Assembly (NCBI RefSeq): GCF_002760435.1 | Contig: NZ_AUUU01000014.1 | Span: 18,014 to 82,013, forward strand | From: Clostridium sp. LS | GTDB taxonomy: Bacteria > Bacillota > Clostridia > Clostridiales > Clostridiaceae | DNA: 64,000 nucleotides | Direction: 5' to 3' | In this document: piece by piece, positions 28,264 through 38,594 of the stretch | How the letters are laid out: each line of letters begins with the position of its first letter | Numbering within the stretch: the stretch's first letter is position 1 | The notes under the pieces: generated by a model | What the model was told of the DNA's origin: nothing | What the model saw: only the letters and a program-made list of their open reading frames with translations | Database searches by the model: none | Program-made: the position numbers and the translations under genes

Positions 28264-28322
28264 ATTTGTTTGTAAAATTTATTTTTATAAAAAAAGAAAA
28301 GCATTATTAGGAGGTAATTGTA

Positions 28323-29324
28323 ATGGTAAACGTAGCAATTAATGGTTTTGGAAGAATAGGAAGATTAGCTTTAAGATTAATGATTAACAACCCTGAATTT
28401 AATGTGGTTGCAATCAACGATTTAACAGATGCTAAAATGTTAGCTCACCTATTCAAATATGATTCAGCTCAAGGAAAATTCGATGGAGAAATCGAAGTTA
28501 AAGAAGGAGCTTTCGTAGTAAACGGAAAGGAAATCAAAGTAACTGCTGATTCTAACCCAGCAAACTTACCTTGGGGAGCATTAAATGTAGACATCGTTTT
28601 AGAATGTACTGGATTCTTTGCATCAAAAGCAAAAGCTTCAGCTCATATCGAAGCAGGTGCTAAGAAAGTTGTTATTTCAGCTCCAGCTGGAAATGACCTA
28701 CCAACAGTAGTTTACAACGTAAACCACAATATATTAAAAGCAGATGATACAGTTATTTCAGGTGCTTCATGTACTACTAACTGTTTAGCTCCATTCGCTA
28801 AAGTATTAAGCGATAAATTTGGATTAACAAAAGGTTTCATGACTACAATCCACTCTTACACTAACGATCAAAATACTTTAGATGCTCCACACAGAAATGG
28901 TGATTTAAGAAGAGCTAGAGCTGCTGCAGCTTCTATCATTCCTAACTCAACTGGTGCTGCTAAAGCTATCGGTTTAGTTATTCCAGAATTATCTGGTAAA
29001 TTAGATGGAGGAGCTCAAAGAGTTCCAACAATCACTGGTTCATTAACTGAATTAGTTTGTACTTTAGAAAAGAAAGTAACTGCAGACGAAATCAACGCAG
29101 CTATGAAAGAAGCTGCAACTGAATCTTTCGGATATACTGAAGATCCAATAGTTTCTTGTGATATTATAGGAAGCAGCTTCGGATCATTATTCGATGCTAC
29201 ACAAACTAAAGTTATGGAAGTTAACGGAGAACAATTAGTTAAAGTTGCTTCTTGGTATGATAACGAAATGTCATACACTAACCAATTAATCAGAACTTTA
29301 GGATACTTCGCTAACTTAAAGTAA
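28323..29324 (+). CDS. gapA: Glyceraldehyde-3-phosphate dehydrogenase
   Basis: The 333 residues contain [12 protein letters not shown] (NAD-binding glycine loop), Asp33 favouring NAD, and catalytic Cys150 in SGASCTTNC with the following His in [10 protein letters not shown]. It is the glycolytic NAD-dependent form. Strong AGGAGG site. The codons are noticeably cleaner (TTA, GGA, GCT, CCA dominant) than in neighbours, as expected for a highly expressed gene. Confidence 0.98.
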   Translation: MVNVAINGFGRIGRLALRLMINNPEFNVVAINDLTDAKMLAHLFKYDSAQGKFDGEIEVKEGAFVVNGKEIKVTADSNPANLPWGALNVDIVLECTGFFASKAKASAHIEAGAKKVVISAPAGNDLPTVVYNVNHNILKADDTVISGASCTTNCLAPFAKVLSDKFGLTKGFMTTIHSYTNDQNTLDAPHRNGDLRRARAAAASIIPNSTGAAKAIGLVIPELSGKLDGGAQRVPTITGSLTELVCTLEKKVTADEINAAMKEAATESFGYTEDPIVSCDIIGSSFGSLFDATQTKVMEVNGEQLVKVASWYDNEMSYTNQLIRTLGYFANLK

Positions 29325-29377
29325 TTTAAACCATATTTAAAGCATAAAAGCGCAAATTTATGTTATTAAAGTAAATA

Positions 29378-29418
29378 AGTCTGGTTTTGTAGTATAAGGC
29401 TATAAAGCCAGACTATTT
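29378..29418 (+). terminator. Hairpin between gap and pgk
   Basis: AGTCTGGTTTTGTAG (29378-29392) pairs with CTATAAAGCCAGACT (29400-29414) and is followed by a modest ATTTTA. It likely acts as a partial terminator or processing/stability hairpin that raises gap over pgk. Confidence 0.65.
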
Positions 29419-29457
29419 TAAATAAGGAATAAAAATAAGTTTTAGAGGTGAAAATAA

Positions 29458-30633
29458 ATGAATTTCAATAAAAAAACAATTGAAGATATTGAAGTAAGCG
29501 GAAAAAAAGTATTAGTAAGATGTGACTTTAACGTTCCATTAAAAGATGGAGTTATAACTGATGAAAACAGATTAGTAGGAGCTCTTCCAACTATCAAATA
29601 TTTAGTTGAAAAAGGTGCAAAGGTTATCCTTTGTTCACATTTAGGAAAAGATGCTTCAAAATCATTAGCACCAGTTGCTACAAGATTAAGCGAAATGCTT
29701 GGAAAAGAAGTAGTTTTTGCTAGAGATGAAGAAGTTGTCGGCGAAAACGCTAAAAAAGCTGTTGCTGATATGAAAGATGGAGATGTTGTATTATTAGAAA
29801 ATACAAGATGCAGAAAAGAAGAATCTAAAAACATCCCAGAATTCTCAAAAGAATTAGCTTCATTAGCTGATGTATTTGTTAATGATGCATTTGGTACAGC
29901 TCACAGAGCCCACTGTTCAACAGTTGGTGTAACTGATTATCTTGATACTGCAGTATGTGGATACTTAATTCAAAAAGAATTAAAATTCTTAGGAGATGCA
30001 GTTGAAAATCCTGTAAGACCTTTCGTTGCTATCTTAGGTGGTGCAAAAGTTTCTGATAAGATTGCTGTTATTAACAATCTTTTAGATAAAGTTAACACTA
30101 TCATAATTGGTGGTGGAATGGCTTATACATTCTTAAAAGCTCAAGGGTATGAAATCGGAACTTCTTTAGTTGAAGAAGATAGACTTGATTATGCTAAAGA
30201 AATGATAGCTAAAGCTGAAGAAAAAGGCGTTAAGTTCTTATTACCAGTAGATCACAGAGTTGCTGCAGAATTTAAAGATGTTGAAGCTACAGTAACTGAA
30301 GATCAAAATATTCCTGCTGGAAACATGGGATTAGATATTGGACCAAAGACAGAAGCTATATATGCTGAAGCTATTAAAGATGCTAAGACTGTTATCTGGA
30401 ACGGACCTATGGGAGTATTTGAATTTGAAAACTACAATAAAGGAACAATTGCGGTAGCTAAGGCTATGGCTGATGCTGATGCAACAACTATAATTGGTGG
30501 TGGAGATTCAGCTGCTGCTGTTAACATTTTAGGATTCGGAGATAAGATGACTCACATTTCAACTGGTGGTGGAGCATCATTAGAATTCTTAGAAGGTAAA
30601 GTATTACCAGGAATCGCTGCATTAAATGACTAA
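29458..30633 (+). CDS. pgk: Phosphoglycerate kinase
   Basis: The 391 residues contain the N-domain [11 protein letters not shown] and [11 protein letters not shown], hinge, and C-domain nucleotide motifs [11 protein letters not shown] and [11 protein letters not shown], with the ATP-binding [11 protein letters not shown]. It makes ATP and 3-phosphoglycerate in glycolysis. GAGGTG lies just upstream of the ATG. Confidence 0.98.
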   Translation: MNFNKKTIEDIEVSGKKVLVRCDFNVPLKDGVITDENRLVGALPTIKYLVEKGAKVILCSHLGKDASKSLAPVATRLSEMLGKEVVFARDEEVVGENAKKAVADMKDGDVVLLENTRCRKEESKNIPEFSKELASLADVFVNDAFGTAHRAHCSTVGVTDYLDTAVCGYLIQKELKFLGDAVENPVRPFVAILGGAKVSDKIAVINNLLDKVNTIIIGGGMAYTFLKAQGYEIGTSLVEEDRLDYAKEMIAKAEEKGVKFLLPVDHRVAAEFKDVEATVTEDQNIPAGNMGLDIGPKTEAIYAEAIKDAKTVIWNGPMGVFEFENYNKGTIAVAKAMADADATTIIGGGDSAAAVNILGFGDKMTHISTGGGASLEFLEGKVLPGIAALND

Positions 30634-30692
30634 TTTCAAAATAATTAGCCTTAAGTAAGCAATATTTTAAAAAGAAATTTATAAATTTTATT

Positions 30693-30886
30693 AAATTATA
30701 AATTCTTTGAAGAATGAATACCTATATACTGAGAGAAGAGTAAATTGATTTCTAGGAGACAAATTCGACGGGATTTGATGAATCTAAGGCCAAGGATTCA
30801 GCTTTTAAGAATAAATTTATGAATTCTAGCGGATATATACTAAGCTTAAGGGAACTTGATCACTTTCCTTAAGCTTATATTTTGTA
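30693..30886 (+). ncRNA. Structured intergenic RNA between pgk and tpi, ending in a terminator-like hairpin
   Basis: The 302-bp gap has an outer pairing of about 30693-30707 with 30807-30825. Inside is a hairpin GAATC/GGATTC, and the region also holds conserved-looking unpaired purine-rich stretches (CTGAGAGAAGAG, CTAGGAGAC). A very strong hairpin (TAAGCTTAAGGGAA with TTTCCTTAAGCTTA, 30841-30877) follows with ATATTTTG. I cannot assign it to a known riboswitch. Folding by eye only. Confidence 0.4.
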
Positions 30887-30935
30887 GAAGAATTTTTTGT
30901 TTAATAAATTTAAATAAAATTATGAGGTGAATAAG

Positions 30936-31682
30936 ATGAGAAAAGCAATTATCGCAGGAAACTGGAAAATGAATAAAACTGTTGAAGAAGCAGTTAAAAT
31001 GGTGGAAGAATTAAAACCATTAGTTAAGGATGCAACATGTGATGTTGTTGTATGCCCTACTTTTGTATGTTTAGATGCTGTAAAGAAAGCAGCAGCTGGA
31101 TCAAACATTAAGGTTGCAGCACAAAATATGCACTTTGAAGAAAGTGGAGCTTTTACAGGAGAAGTTTCTCCAGGAATGCTAGAAGCTTTAGGAGTTGAAT
31201 ATGTTGTTTTAGGACATAGTGAAAGAAGAGAATACTTCAATGAAACTGATGAAGCATTAAATAAAAAAGTTAAAAAAGCTTTCGAGCATAATATTACTCC
31301 AATCCTTTGCTGTGGAGAATCATTAGAACAAAGAGAAAACGGAACTACTAATGTAGTTATAGAAGCACAAATAAAGGCTGATATAGCTGGATTAACTAAT
31401 GAACAAGTTGAAAAACTTGTTATTGCTTATGAACCAATCTGGGCAATTGGAACAGGTAAAACAGCTACAGATGAACAAGCAAATGATACAATTAAAGCAA
31501 TAAGAGCTATGGTTGCTGAAATGTACGGATCAGAATCTGCTGAAAAGACTAGAATTCAATATGGCGGATCAGTTAAACCAAACACAATAAAAGCTCAAAT
31601 GGAAATGTCAGATATAGATGGAGCTTTAGTTGGTGGAGCTAGTTTAGTTCCAGCAGATTTTGCTGCAATAGTTAACTATTAA
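30936..31682 (+). CDS. tpiA: Triosephosphate isomerase
   Basis: The 248 residues contain Asn/Lys in GNWKMNKT, catalytic His in LGHSERR, catalytic Glu in [11 protein letters not shown], and the phosphate loop YGGSVKP. An upstream in-frame GTG at 30927 overlaps the GAGGTG ribosome binding site, so the ATG at 30936 is chosen. It is the last gene of the cggR cluster before a terminator. Confidence 0.97.
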   Translation: MRKAIIAGNWKMNKTVEEAVKMVEELKPLVKDATCDVVVCPTFVCLDAVKKAAAGSNIKVAAQNMHFEESGAFTGEVSPGMLEALGVEYVVLGHSERREYFNETDEALNKKVKKAFEHNITPILCCGESLEQRENGTTNVVIEAQIKADIAGLTNEQVEKLVIAYEPIWAIGTGKTATDEQANDTIKAIRAMVAEMYGSESAEKTRIQYGGSVKPNTIKAQMEMSDIDGALVGGASLVPADFAAIVNY

Positions 31683-31703
31683 TAAGATTAATTATAGCAA
31701 AGG

Positions 31704-31736
31704 AGACTATAAACACTATGTTTATAGTCTTTTTGT
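31704..31736 (+). terminator. Intrinsic terminator of tpiA
   Basis: AGACTATAAA pairs with TTTATAGTCT and is followed by TTTTTG. The 320-bp gap to gpmI otherwise holds the palindromic repeat at 31759 and AT-rich sequence where the gpmI promoter must lie. Confidence 0.85.
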
Positions 31737-31758
31737 AATAAAGCAGCTTCAAGACTTT

Positions 31759-31816
31759 AGGCGTATTCAAAAAATAACAAGGCCACTTTGAACTTGTTAT
31801 TTATTTTCATGTGCCT
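31759..31816. repeat. AGGCACA-ended palindromic repeat, copy c
   Basis: It begins AGGCGTATTCAAAAAATAAC and ends GTTATTTATTTTCATGTGCCT. The right half is almost the exact reverse complement of the left half of copy a at 16287. Confidence 0.75.
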
Positions 31817-32002
31817 TATAAGTTGCAATAAGTATAAAAAAATAATATAATTTATATGATTAATAGTATGTAAAATACATTAAATGATAATATTTAATAT
31901 AGAGAATTCTATTAAAATCCTATATATTAATAATGATTTAAAACTAGAATAATTAGAATAAATATTATGATTTTTAACAAAAGTATATGGAGGGATAGGA
32001 CG

Positions 32003-33541
32003 ATGTCAAAAAAACCTGTTATGTTAATGATATTAGATGGTTTTGGAATTGCACCAAAATCAGAAGGAAATGCTGTAGGTCTAGCAAAAAAACCTAATTT
32101 AGATAAATTATTTGAAAAATACCCTACTTCAGAGTTACAAGCAAGTGGTTTAGCTGTAGGATTACCAGAAGGTCAAATGGGGAACTCAGAAGTTGGTCAC
32201 TTGAATATTGGTTCTGGTAGAATTGTATATCAAGAATTAACAAGAATTACTAAAGCAATTTCTGATGGAGACTTTTTTGAAAATGAAGCCCTTAAAAAAG
32301 CTATGGATAATGCTAAAAAGAGTGGAGCATCTTTACACTTAATGGGATTATTATCAGATGGGGGAGTTCATTCACATATTGAACATTTAAGAGGACTTTT
32401 GGAATTTGCTAAAAAAGAAGGTGTTCAAAATGTTTATATTCATTCATTTATGGATGGAAGAGATGTACCACCTTCATCGGGAAAAGAATTTATAGAAAAA
32501 ACTGAAAAAATGTTAGCTGAAATAGGCGTAGGAAAAATTGCTACTGTAAGTGGTAGATACTATGCTATGGATAGAGATAACAGATGGGAAAGAGTAGAAC
32601 TTGCTTATAATGCATTAGTTTTAGGAAAAGGTGAAACTGCAAGTAGTGCAGTAGAAGCTATAGAAAAATCATACCACGATAATAAAACTGATGAATTTGT
32701 ATTACCTACAGTAGTGACTGAAAATGGTAATCCAATTACAAATATAAAAAATGGAGATTCAGTAGTATTCTTTAATTTTAGACCAGATAGAGCAAGAGAA
32801 ATAACAAGAGCTATTAACGATAAAGTATTTGATGGATTTAAAAGAGAAACATTAGATCTTACATTTGTAACTATGACTCAATATGATAAAACATTAGAGG
32901 GAGTAAATGTTGCATATAGTCCTCAAACTTTAAATAATACTCTTGGAGAATATGTAAGCAATAAAGGATTGAATCAATTAAGAATTGCTGAAACTGAAAA
33001 ATATGCTCATGTTACTTTCTTCTTTAATGGAGGAGTAGAAAAAGAAAATCCAAATGAAGATAGAAAAGTAATTCCTTCACCAAAAGTTGCAACTTATGAC
33101 TTAAAACCTGAAATGAGTGCTTACGAAGTAACAGAAGAGTTATTGAGCAGATTAGACAGCGATAAATATGATATGATAATCTTAAACTTTGCTAATCCAG
33201 ATATGGTAGGTCATACAGGAATTGTTGAAGCTGCTGTAAAAGCAATTGAAGCAGTTGATGAATGTGTAGGAAATATTGTAGATAAGGTTTTAGAAAAGGA
33301 TGGTTGTGTATTCATTACTGCGGACCATGGTAACGCTGAAACTATGATAGATTTCTCTACAGGAAACCCATTTACTGCCCACACTACTCATCCAGTGCCA
33401 TTTATTTGGGTAGCAAATGATACAGCAGGCAAGAAATTAAATGATGGAAAGCTTGCAGATATTGCACCAACAATGTTAACTCAACTAGGTCTTGAAATTC
33501 CTACTGAGATGACTGGCGAAAACTTAATAGTGAATGAATAA
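32003..33541 (+). CDS. gpmI: 2,3-bisphosphoglycerate-independent phosphoglycerate mutase
   Basis: This 512-residue two-Mn2+ enzyme of the alkaline phosphatase superfamily has MLMILDGFG, catalytic Ser in [28 protein letters not shown] and [11 protein letters not shown]. The frame extends 12 codons upstream, but GGAGGG (31989-31994) is correctly spaced from the ATG at 32003. Between tpiA and this gene lie a terminator and a repeat, so it has its own promoter. Confidence 0.97.
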   Translation: MSKKPVMLMILDGFGIAPKSEGNAVGLAKKPNLDKLFEKYPTSELQASGLAVGLPEGQMGNSEVGHLNIGSGRIVYQELTRITKAISDGDFFENEALKKAMDNAKKSGASLHLMGLLSDGGVHSHIEHLRGLLEFAKKEGVQNVYIHSFMDGRDVPPSSGKEFIEKTEKMLAEIGVGKIATVSGRYYAMDRDNRWERVELAYNALVLGKGETASSAVEAIEKSYHDNKTDEFVLPTVVTENGNPITNIKNGDSVVFFNFRPDRAREITRAINDKVFDGFKRETLDLTFVTMTQYDKTLEGVNVAYSPQTLNNTLGEYVSNKGLNQLRIAETEKYAHVTFFFNGGVEKENPNEDRKVIPSPKVATYDLKPEMSAYEVTEELLSRLDSDKYDMIILNFANPDMVGHTGIVEAAVKAIEAVDECVGNIVDKVLEKDGCVFITADHGNAETMIDFSTGNPFTAHTTHPVPFIWVANDTAGKKLNDGKLADIAPTMLTQLGLEIPTEMTGENLIVNE

Positions 33542-33559
33542 TTTATCCAATTAACATAA

Positions 33560-33604
33560 AAACTGCTTAAAACAATTTTATGAATTGCTTTAGGCGGTTT
33601 TTTT
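33560..33604 (+). terminator. Intrinsic terminator of gpmI
   Basis: AACTGCTTAAAACAATT pairs with AATTGCTTTAGGCGGTT, followed by a run of T. Confidence 0.85.
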
Positions 33605-33757
33605 ACTATATTTACAGATAATTAAGATTTACAACATAATATTTTCAAAAGTATATTATTATCTTCTACTTTAAGACAAATTAACTAGAATAAAATTTTT
33701 GAGAATTTAGGCTTATATAGAGATATAGAGTATTATTTGAAGAAAATTGCATAAAAT

Positions 33758-33798
33758 AAATCCTAAATTAATATATTAATAAAAAAGATTTAGGATTG
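33758..33798 (+). promoter_or_regulatory. Hairpin holding the ribosome binding site of the kinase-like gene
   Basis: AAATCCTAAAT (33758-33768) pairs with ATTTAGGATT (33788-33797). The only ribosome-binding-like sequence, AGGA, lies in the 3' arm, 8 nt before the ATG. Folding would hide it. Confidence 0.45.
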
Positions 33799-33803
33799 AT
33801 ATT

Positions 33804-34403
33804 ATGAAAAAAAGCTTTGCATATTCTGCTGACTTTGATGAAACTACAGAAAAATTATTCAGAGAAGCTAATTATTTAGGTCAAGGACATAATGGTATAG
33901 TATATGAACTGCCAAATAAGAAAGCTATTAAAATTTTTTTAAAGAAAAAGGTTTGTATTGATGAAGGAAGTATTCTTGCTAGAACTAATGGTTCCAAATA
34001 TTTTCCTAAGCTATACAAGAGAGGCAAGTTTTATGTAGTTAGAGATTTGGTAGAAGGTAAAAGACTTGATAAACATATAAAACAAAGTGGATTAAGTGAT
34101 AAACTAATAAAAAATATATTTGAATTACTTCAGGAACTAAAAAAACTTAAATTCAAAAAGTTAGATATTAGATGTAAGGATATCTATGTATCGCGTAATG
34201 AAAAGTTAATGATAATAGATCCTAAAAAAGCATATAGCAGAAAAGTTGATTACCCAAGACATTTAATGAAAGGATTAAAAAAAATCGGAGTATTAGAAGA
34301 ATTTTTTGAGGGAATAAAGAAAATAGATCCTAAGACGGCAGTAACATGGGAATTAAAGTTTAAAAGATATTGTGAATCCGGGCGTTTTTCATTATTTGAA
34401 TAA
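33804..34403 (+). CDS. Small protein-kinase-like protein
   Basis: The 199 residues carry kinase N-lobe features (GQGHNGIVYEL glycine loop, AIKIF lysine) and a shortened catalytic region. LDIRCKDIYV stands where HRDxKxxN is expected, and MIIDP stands where DFG is expected. The C-lobe is truncated after about residue 160. It resembles the small lipopolysaccharide-kinase/RIO-like domains of Firmicutes. It may be an atypical kinase or a pseudokinase; the substrate is unknown. It sits alone between gpmI and eno. Confidence 0.6.
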   Translation: MKKSFAYSADFDETTEKLFREANYLGQGHNGIVYELPNKKAIKIFLKKKVCIDEGSILARTNGSKYFPKLYKRGKFYVVRDLVEGKRLDKHIKQSGLSDKLIKNIFELLQELKKLKFKKLDIRCKDIYVSRNEKLMIIDPKKAYSRKVDYPRHLMKGLKKIGVLEEFFEGIKKIDPKTAVTWELKFKRYCESGRFSLFE

Positions 34404-34489
34404 TAAAGCAAGGTTTAAGTTATAAATTAAGATAGTTCTGATTAATAATATATTCTAATATAGTAAATATTAATAATCTTCATTAATAG

Positions 34490-34536
34490 ATGGCTCTTCT
34501 AATTTAAATTATATAAATAAAGAAGAGCCATTTGTA
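34490..34536. terminator. Bidirectional terminator
   Basis: ATGGCTCTTCT (34490-34500) pairs with AGAAGAGCCAT (34521-34531). It lies between convergent genes. Confidence 0.75.
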
Positions 34537-34544
34537 AATGATGA

Positions 34545-35066
34545 TTATTGCAGAGAACCATCTCCAGATAGGTAATAGCCATCAACTTTAATGTTAACAG
34601 CCATTACTCCAGTCTTTGGATTGAAGTAATACCATCTTTGATTAATTTGCTGCCAGCCAGTTAACATAGCTCCTGTATTATCCATGTAATACCACAAACC
34701 ATCGCTTTGTAACCAGCCCTTGTTCGCTTTACCATCTGATTGAAAATAGTACCATTTATTATCTATAGAATTTTTGAACCAGCCTTTGACCATTTTTCCA
34801 TCGCTGCCAATTCCATAATCACCATCAGCTTCATTTATCCAAACATTTTTTACCAATTTACCATAATCAATATAGTAACCCCATCCTCCATCAGGAAATT
34901 TGTACCAACCGTGTTCCTTGCCAGTTGAAGGTATAGTTTGTCCCAAAAATTTAGAATTATCATTTACATAGTAATCACGATTGTCTGCATAAGCAGCTAC
35001 ATTAGGAACGAATGTTTGAATAGTTACCCCTAATATCATCAGTAAAGGTATAATTTTTTTTGACAT
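34545..35066 (-). CDS. Secreted cell-wall-binding repeat protein
   Basis: The 173 residues comprise a signal peptide (MSKKIIPLLMILGVTIQTFVPNVAAYA), then a glycine/aromatic segment and at least three choline/cell-wall-binding-type repeats (GWFKNSIDNKWYYFQSDGKANKGW..., GWLQSDGLWYYMDNTGAM, GWQQINQRWYYFNPKTG). No catalytic domain is attached. It probably coats teichoic acid or another wall polymer; such proteins are plentiful in solventogenic clostridia. GGGAGG precedes the ATG on the minus strand. Confidence 0.85.
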   Translation of the reverse strand: MSKKIIPLLMILGVTIQTFVPNVAAYADNRDYYVNDNSKFLGQTIPSTGKEHGWYKFPDGGWGYYIDYGKLVKNVWINEADGDYGIGSDGKMVKGWFKNSIDNKWYYFQSDGKANKGWLQSDGLWYYMDNTGAMLTGWQQINQRWYYFNPKTGVMAVNIKVDGYYLSGDGSLQ

Positions 35067-35297
35067 TATATAAGCCTCCCTTATTAAAAAAAGTGTAATT
35101 TACTTACAAAGAATATTATTACATTATTTGGAAATAAAATCAATAATACCTTTAAAGTGGATTAAGCTAATAACTTATAACAAATTTCTAATCGTAGTTT
35201 AATCAGCATAAAAATATAATAAGTCCGTAATTAGAAAAATAGTATGAATATTCATAAAAAAATTTACTAATAATATTGTGGTAAGATAAAAAAATGC

Positions 35298-35346
35298 TTT
35301 TAAATTAGTAAATTTTGTATTATAATTATATTGATAATAATTCTCA
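35298..35346 (+). promoter_or_regulatory. Promoter region of eno with a Fur-like box
   Basis: TATAAT (35321-35326) has a weak TTTTAA 17 bp upstream. Just after it is TGATAATAATTCTCA (35332-35346), which differs from the Fur consensus TGATAATNATTATCA at one fixed position. The rest of the 313-bp gap is AT-rich without other structure I can name. Confidence 0.4.
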
Positions 35347-35373
35347 ATATAATTTTAAAATATGAGGAGGTAA

Positions 35374-36681
<1,308 letters not shown>

Positions 36682-36707
36682 TTATTTAATAAAATAAATT
36701 CAAAAAG

Positions 36708-36756
36708 ATAGTCAATAACATAAGTGAAATATTTGATGTTATTGACTATTTTACTT
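36708..36756 (+). terminator. Intrinsic terminator of eno
   Basis: TAGTCAATAACAT pairs with ATGTTATTGACTA, followed by TTTTACTTATTTTTT. Confidence 0.85.
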
Positions 36757-36845
36757 ATTTTTTCAGTTACATAAAGTTGTAATAAGTTAATTAATATGTT
36801 ATTATTAAAGATAGATGTCATTGATTAGTAATGGAGGTGTTACCT

Positions 36846-37079
36846 ATGCAAAATATATTATTGGGTTTTGAAGTATTCTTAGGAATATGTACTGTTATAG
36901 CTATTTATATGCAACCAAGTAAAGCAGATGCCCTAAGTGGATTAATACAAGGTGGTGCAAAAGATACATTCTTTTCAAAAAACAAGTCTAGAACTAAAGA
37001 AGTAGTTCTTGTAAGATTAACAGTTTTGTTTATGGCACTTTTTGCAATAAATACAATTGTTTTAAATTTAATTAAATAA
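36846..37079 (+). CDS. secG: Preprotein translocase subunit SecG
   Basis: This 77-residue SecG has two hydrophobic helices (about 4-22 and 53-75) around the conserved cytoplasmic loop with LSGLIQGGAKDTFFSKNKSRTKE. GGAGGTG (36834-36840) fits the ATG at 36846, not the upstream in-frame GTG. In many clostridia rnr and smpB come next; here the sulfur island begins instead. Confidence 0.93.
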   Translation: MQNILLGFEVFLGICTVIAIYMQPSKADALSGLIQGGAKDTFFSKNKSRTKEVVLVRLTVLFMALFAINTIVLNLIK

Positions 37080-37087
37080 TCAATTTT

Positions 37088-37117
37088 AGCTGCTTATTGT
37101 TTAAGCAGCTTTTATTG
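37088..37117 (+). terminator. Intrinsic terminator of secG
   Basis: AGCTGCTTA pairs with TAAGCAGCT, followed by TTTATT. Confidence 0.8.
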
Positions 37118-37200
37118 TATATTGAATATTTACTCATTTACAGATAATTTTGATTATGCTTAACTAATATAATTAGAAAAACAAAATTCAATATTATATA

Positions 37201-37330
37201 TTGACAAATTATACGCAGTGATATATATTTAAAATACTTACTAAATGTATAGGAATTATAAGAAATAAATATTATCTGACTGGAAAACCAGAGGACATGT
37301 TTCTACTATAGAAATATGTCCTTTTTGTTT
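37201..37330 (+). promoter_or_regulatory. Promoter and shared attenuator leader, copy 1
   Basis: TTGACA (37201-37206) and TATATT (37224-37229) have 17-bp spacing. The leader contains TATAGGAAT about 15 nt after the predicted start. The core CTGACTGGAAAACCAGAGG (37276-37294) follows, and its last bases begin a terminator (GGACATGTTTCT with GAAATATGTCC, 37293-37321, then T5). The hairpin CTGG-AAAA-CCAG is extended by CT/AG across a GA bulge. The same core is found at 42877, 52606 and 58509. It controls the first ABC importer of the island. Confidence 0.8.
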
Positions 37331-37427
37331 TCTTACGTACATCAAATTAATATTCATACTAATAGTCATAATATATTTTAGTCTAATTATATGGCCCATA
37401 TAAAATAATACATAAAGGAGTGGTATA

Positions 37428-37469
37428 ATGCCTAGATATTCAATAAAAATTCTATGCATTGAAGCATAA
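37428..37469 (+). CDS. Possible 13-residue leader peptide (MPRYSIKILCIEA)
   Basis: An ATG with a good AAAGGAG site (37414-37420) opens a 13-codon frame containing one cysteine codon four codons before the stop. It is followed by overlapping inverted repeats (TTAAATTTATTTAA; GGCTTA...TAAGCC, to about 37520) before the importer gene at 37576. It looks like a uORF or leader peptide that could respond to cysteine supply. No homolog is known to me. Confidence 0.4.
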   Translation: MPRYSIKILCIEA

Positions 37470-37575
37470 CTTAAATTTATTTAAGGCTTACATGGAAAAC
37501 AAATTTAAATCTTATTAAGCCCAAAATTTATAGATAAAGAATAAATAATTATTTTAATTAAGGGGAGAAAAGAAA

Positions 37576-38574
37576 ATGAATAAATTGAAAAGGTTAATAT
37601 CATTATCGTTAATGCTGGCAGTTAGTGCTTTTATTGTGGGGTGTCAAAAAAGCTCTGAGCAAGCAGTTAACGCAGAATATAAGTATGGAAAATTAAAAAT
37701 ACAGGCCCTAAGTGGAGCAGTTTGTGGAGCACCAGCTTATATAGCTTATGAAAAAGGATTCTTTAAAGAAGAAGGTTTAGATGCAGAACTAGTTAGCGGA
37801 ACATTAGATGATAATAAAACTGGTCTTGCAACTGGTGAATTCGTAGTAACTACTGGGGATTTTCAGTGGTTTCCGTCAATACAGCAGGGAATGGATTTAA
37901 AAGTTATTGGAGGATTGCATAAAGGATGTATAAAAATAGTACTTCCACCAAATTCACCAATTAAGACAGCGGCAGATCTTAAAGGAAAAAATATTGGTGT
38001 TGATCAAATAGGAGGAACTCCAATGTCAGTTGCTACAATTGTATTGGCTAATGCAGGAATAAATCCTCAAACAGAAGTTACCTGGAAGCCTTATCCTTTA
38101 GATCAATTAAATGAAGCTGTTAGTAAAGGTGAAGTTGATGCATTTGCTGCTTGGGATCCATTTGGTACTCTTGCTGTTAATAACAATGGTTATACAGTAC
38201 TAACTGATATTTCTACTGATCCGTTATTTGCTGGAAAGAGCTGCTGTTTCTTATATGCAAGTGAAAAACAAATAAAAGAAAACCCTGAAAAAGTTAAGGC
38301 AATTGCAAGAGCATATCAAAAGGCTGATACTTGGATAAAAGAGCATCCAGAAGAAGCAGCTCAAATAGAAATTGATAAGAAATATATAGCATCAAATGAT
38401 GTTAAACTCGTAACAGAACTAATTAAATCTTATGACTATGAATATACTGCAGATGCTGCAAAAGATGATATCAGCTACTTTGTTAAAAAATTAGATAAAA
38501 CAGGATTTTTGAAGGAAAACACAGATCCAACACAATTTGCAAATGATACTTATTATGATATTTTTAAGAATTAA
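37576..38574 (+). CDS. NMT1/SsuA-type ABC transporter substrate-binding lipoprotein
   Basis: This 332-residue lipoprotein has a signal with lipobox IVGC (Cys23). The periplasmic-binding fold of the nitrate/sulfonate/taurine class follows (GAPAYIAYEKGFFKEEGLDAELV, SPIKTAADLKGKNIGV, AWDPFGTLA). Several cysteines near the presumed pocket (AVCGAP, HKGCIK, KSCCF) are unusual. It is the first gene of an importer operon with the permease and ATPase that follow. The substrate is probably an organosulfur compound from context; nitrate, cyanate or a pyrimidine-like ligand cannot be excluded from sequence. Confidence 0.88.
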   Translation: MNKLKRLISLSLMLAVSAFIVGCQKSSEQAVNAEYKYGKLKIQALSGAVCGAPAYIAYEKGFFKEEGLDAELVSGTLDDNKTGLATGEFVVTTGDFQWFPSIQQGMDLKVIGGLHKGCIKIVLPPNSPIKTAADLKGKNIGVDQIGGTPMSVATIVLANAGINPQTEVTWKPYPLDQLNEAVSKGEVDAFAAWDPFGTLAVNNNGYTVLTDISTDPLFAGKSCCFLYASEKQIKENPEKVKAIARAYQKADTWIKEHPEEAAQIEIDKKYIASNDVKLVTELIKSYDYEYTADAAKDDISYFVKKLDKTGFLKENTDPTQFANDTYYDIFKN

Positions 38575-38594
38575 AGTAGATAGGAGTTGTGTAT

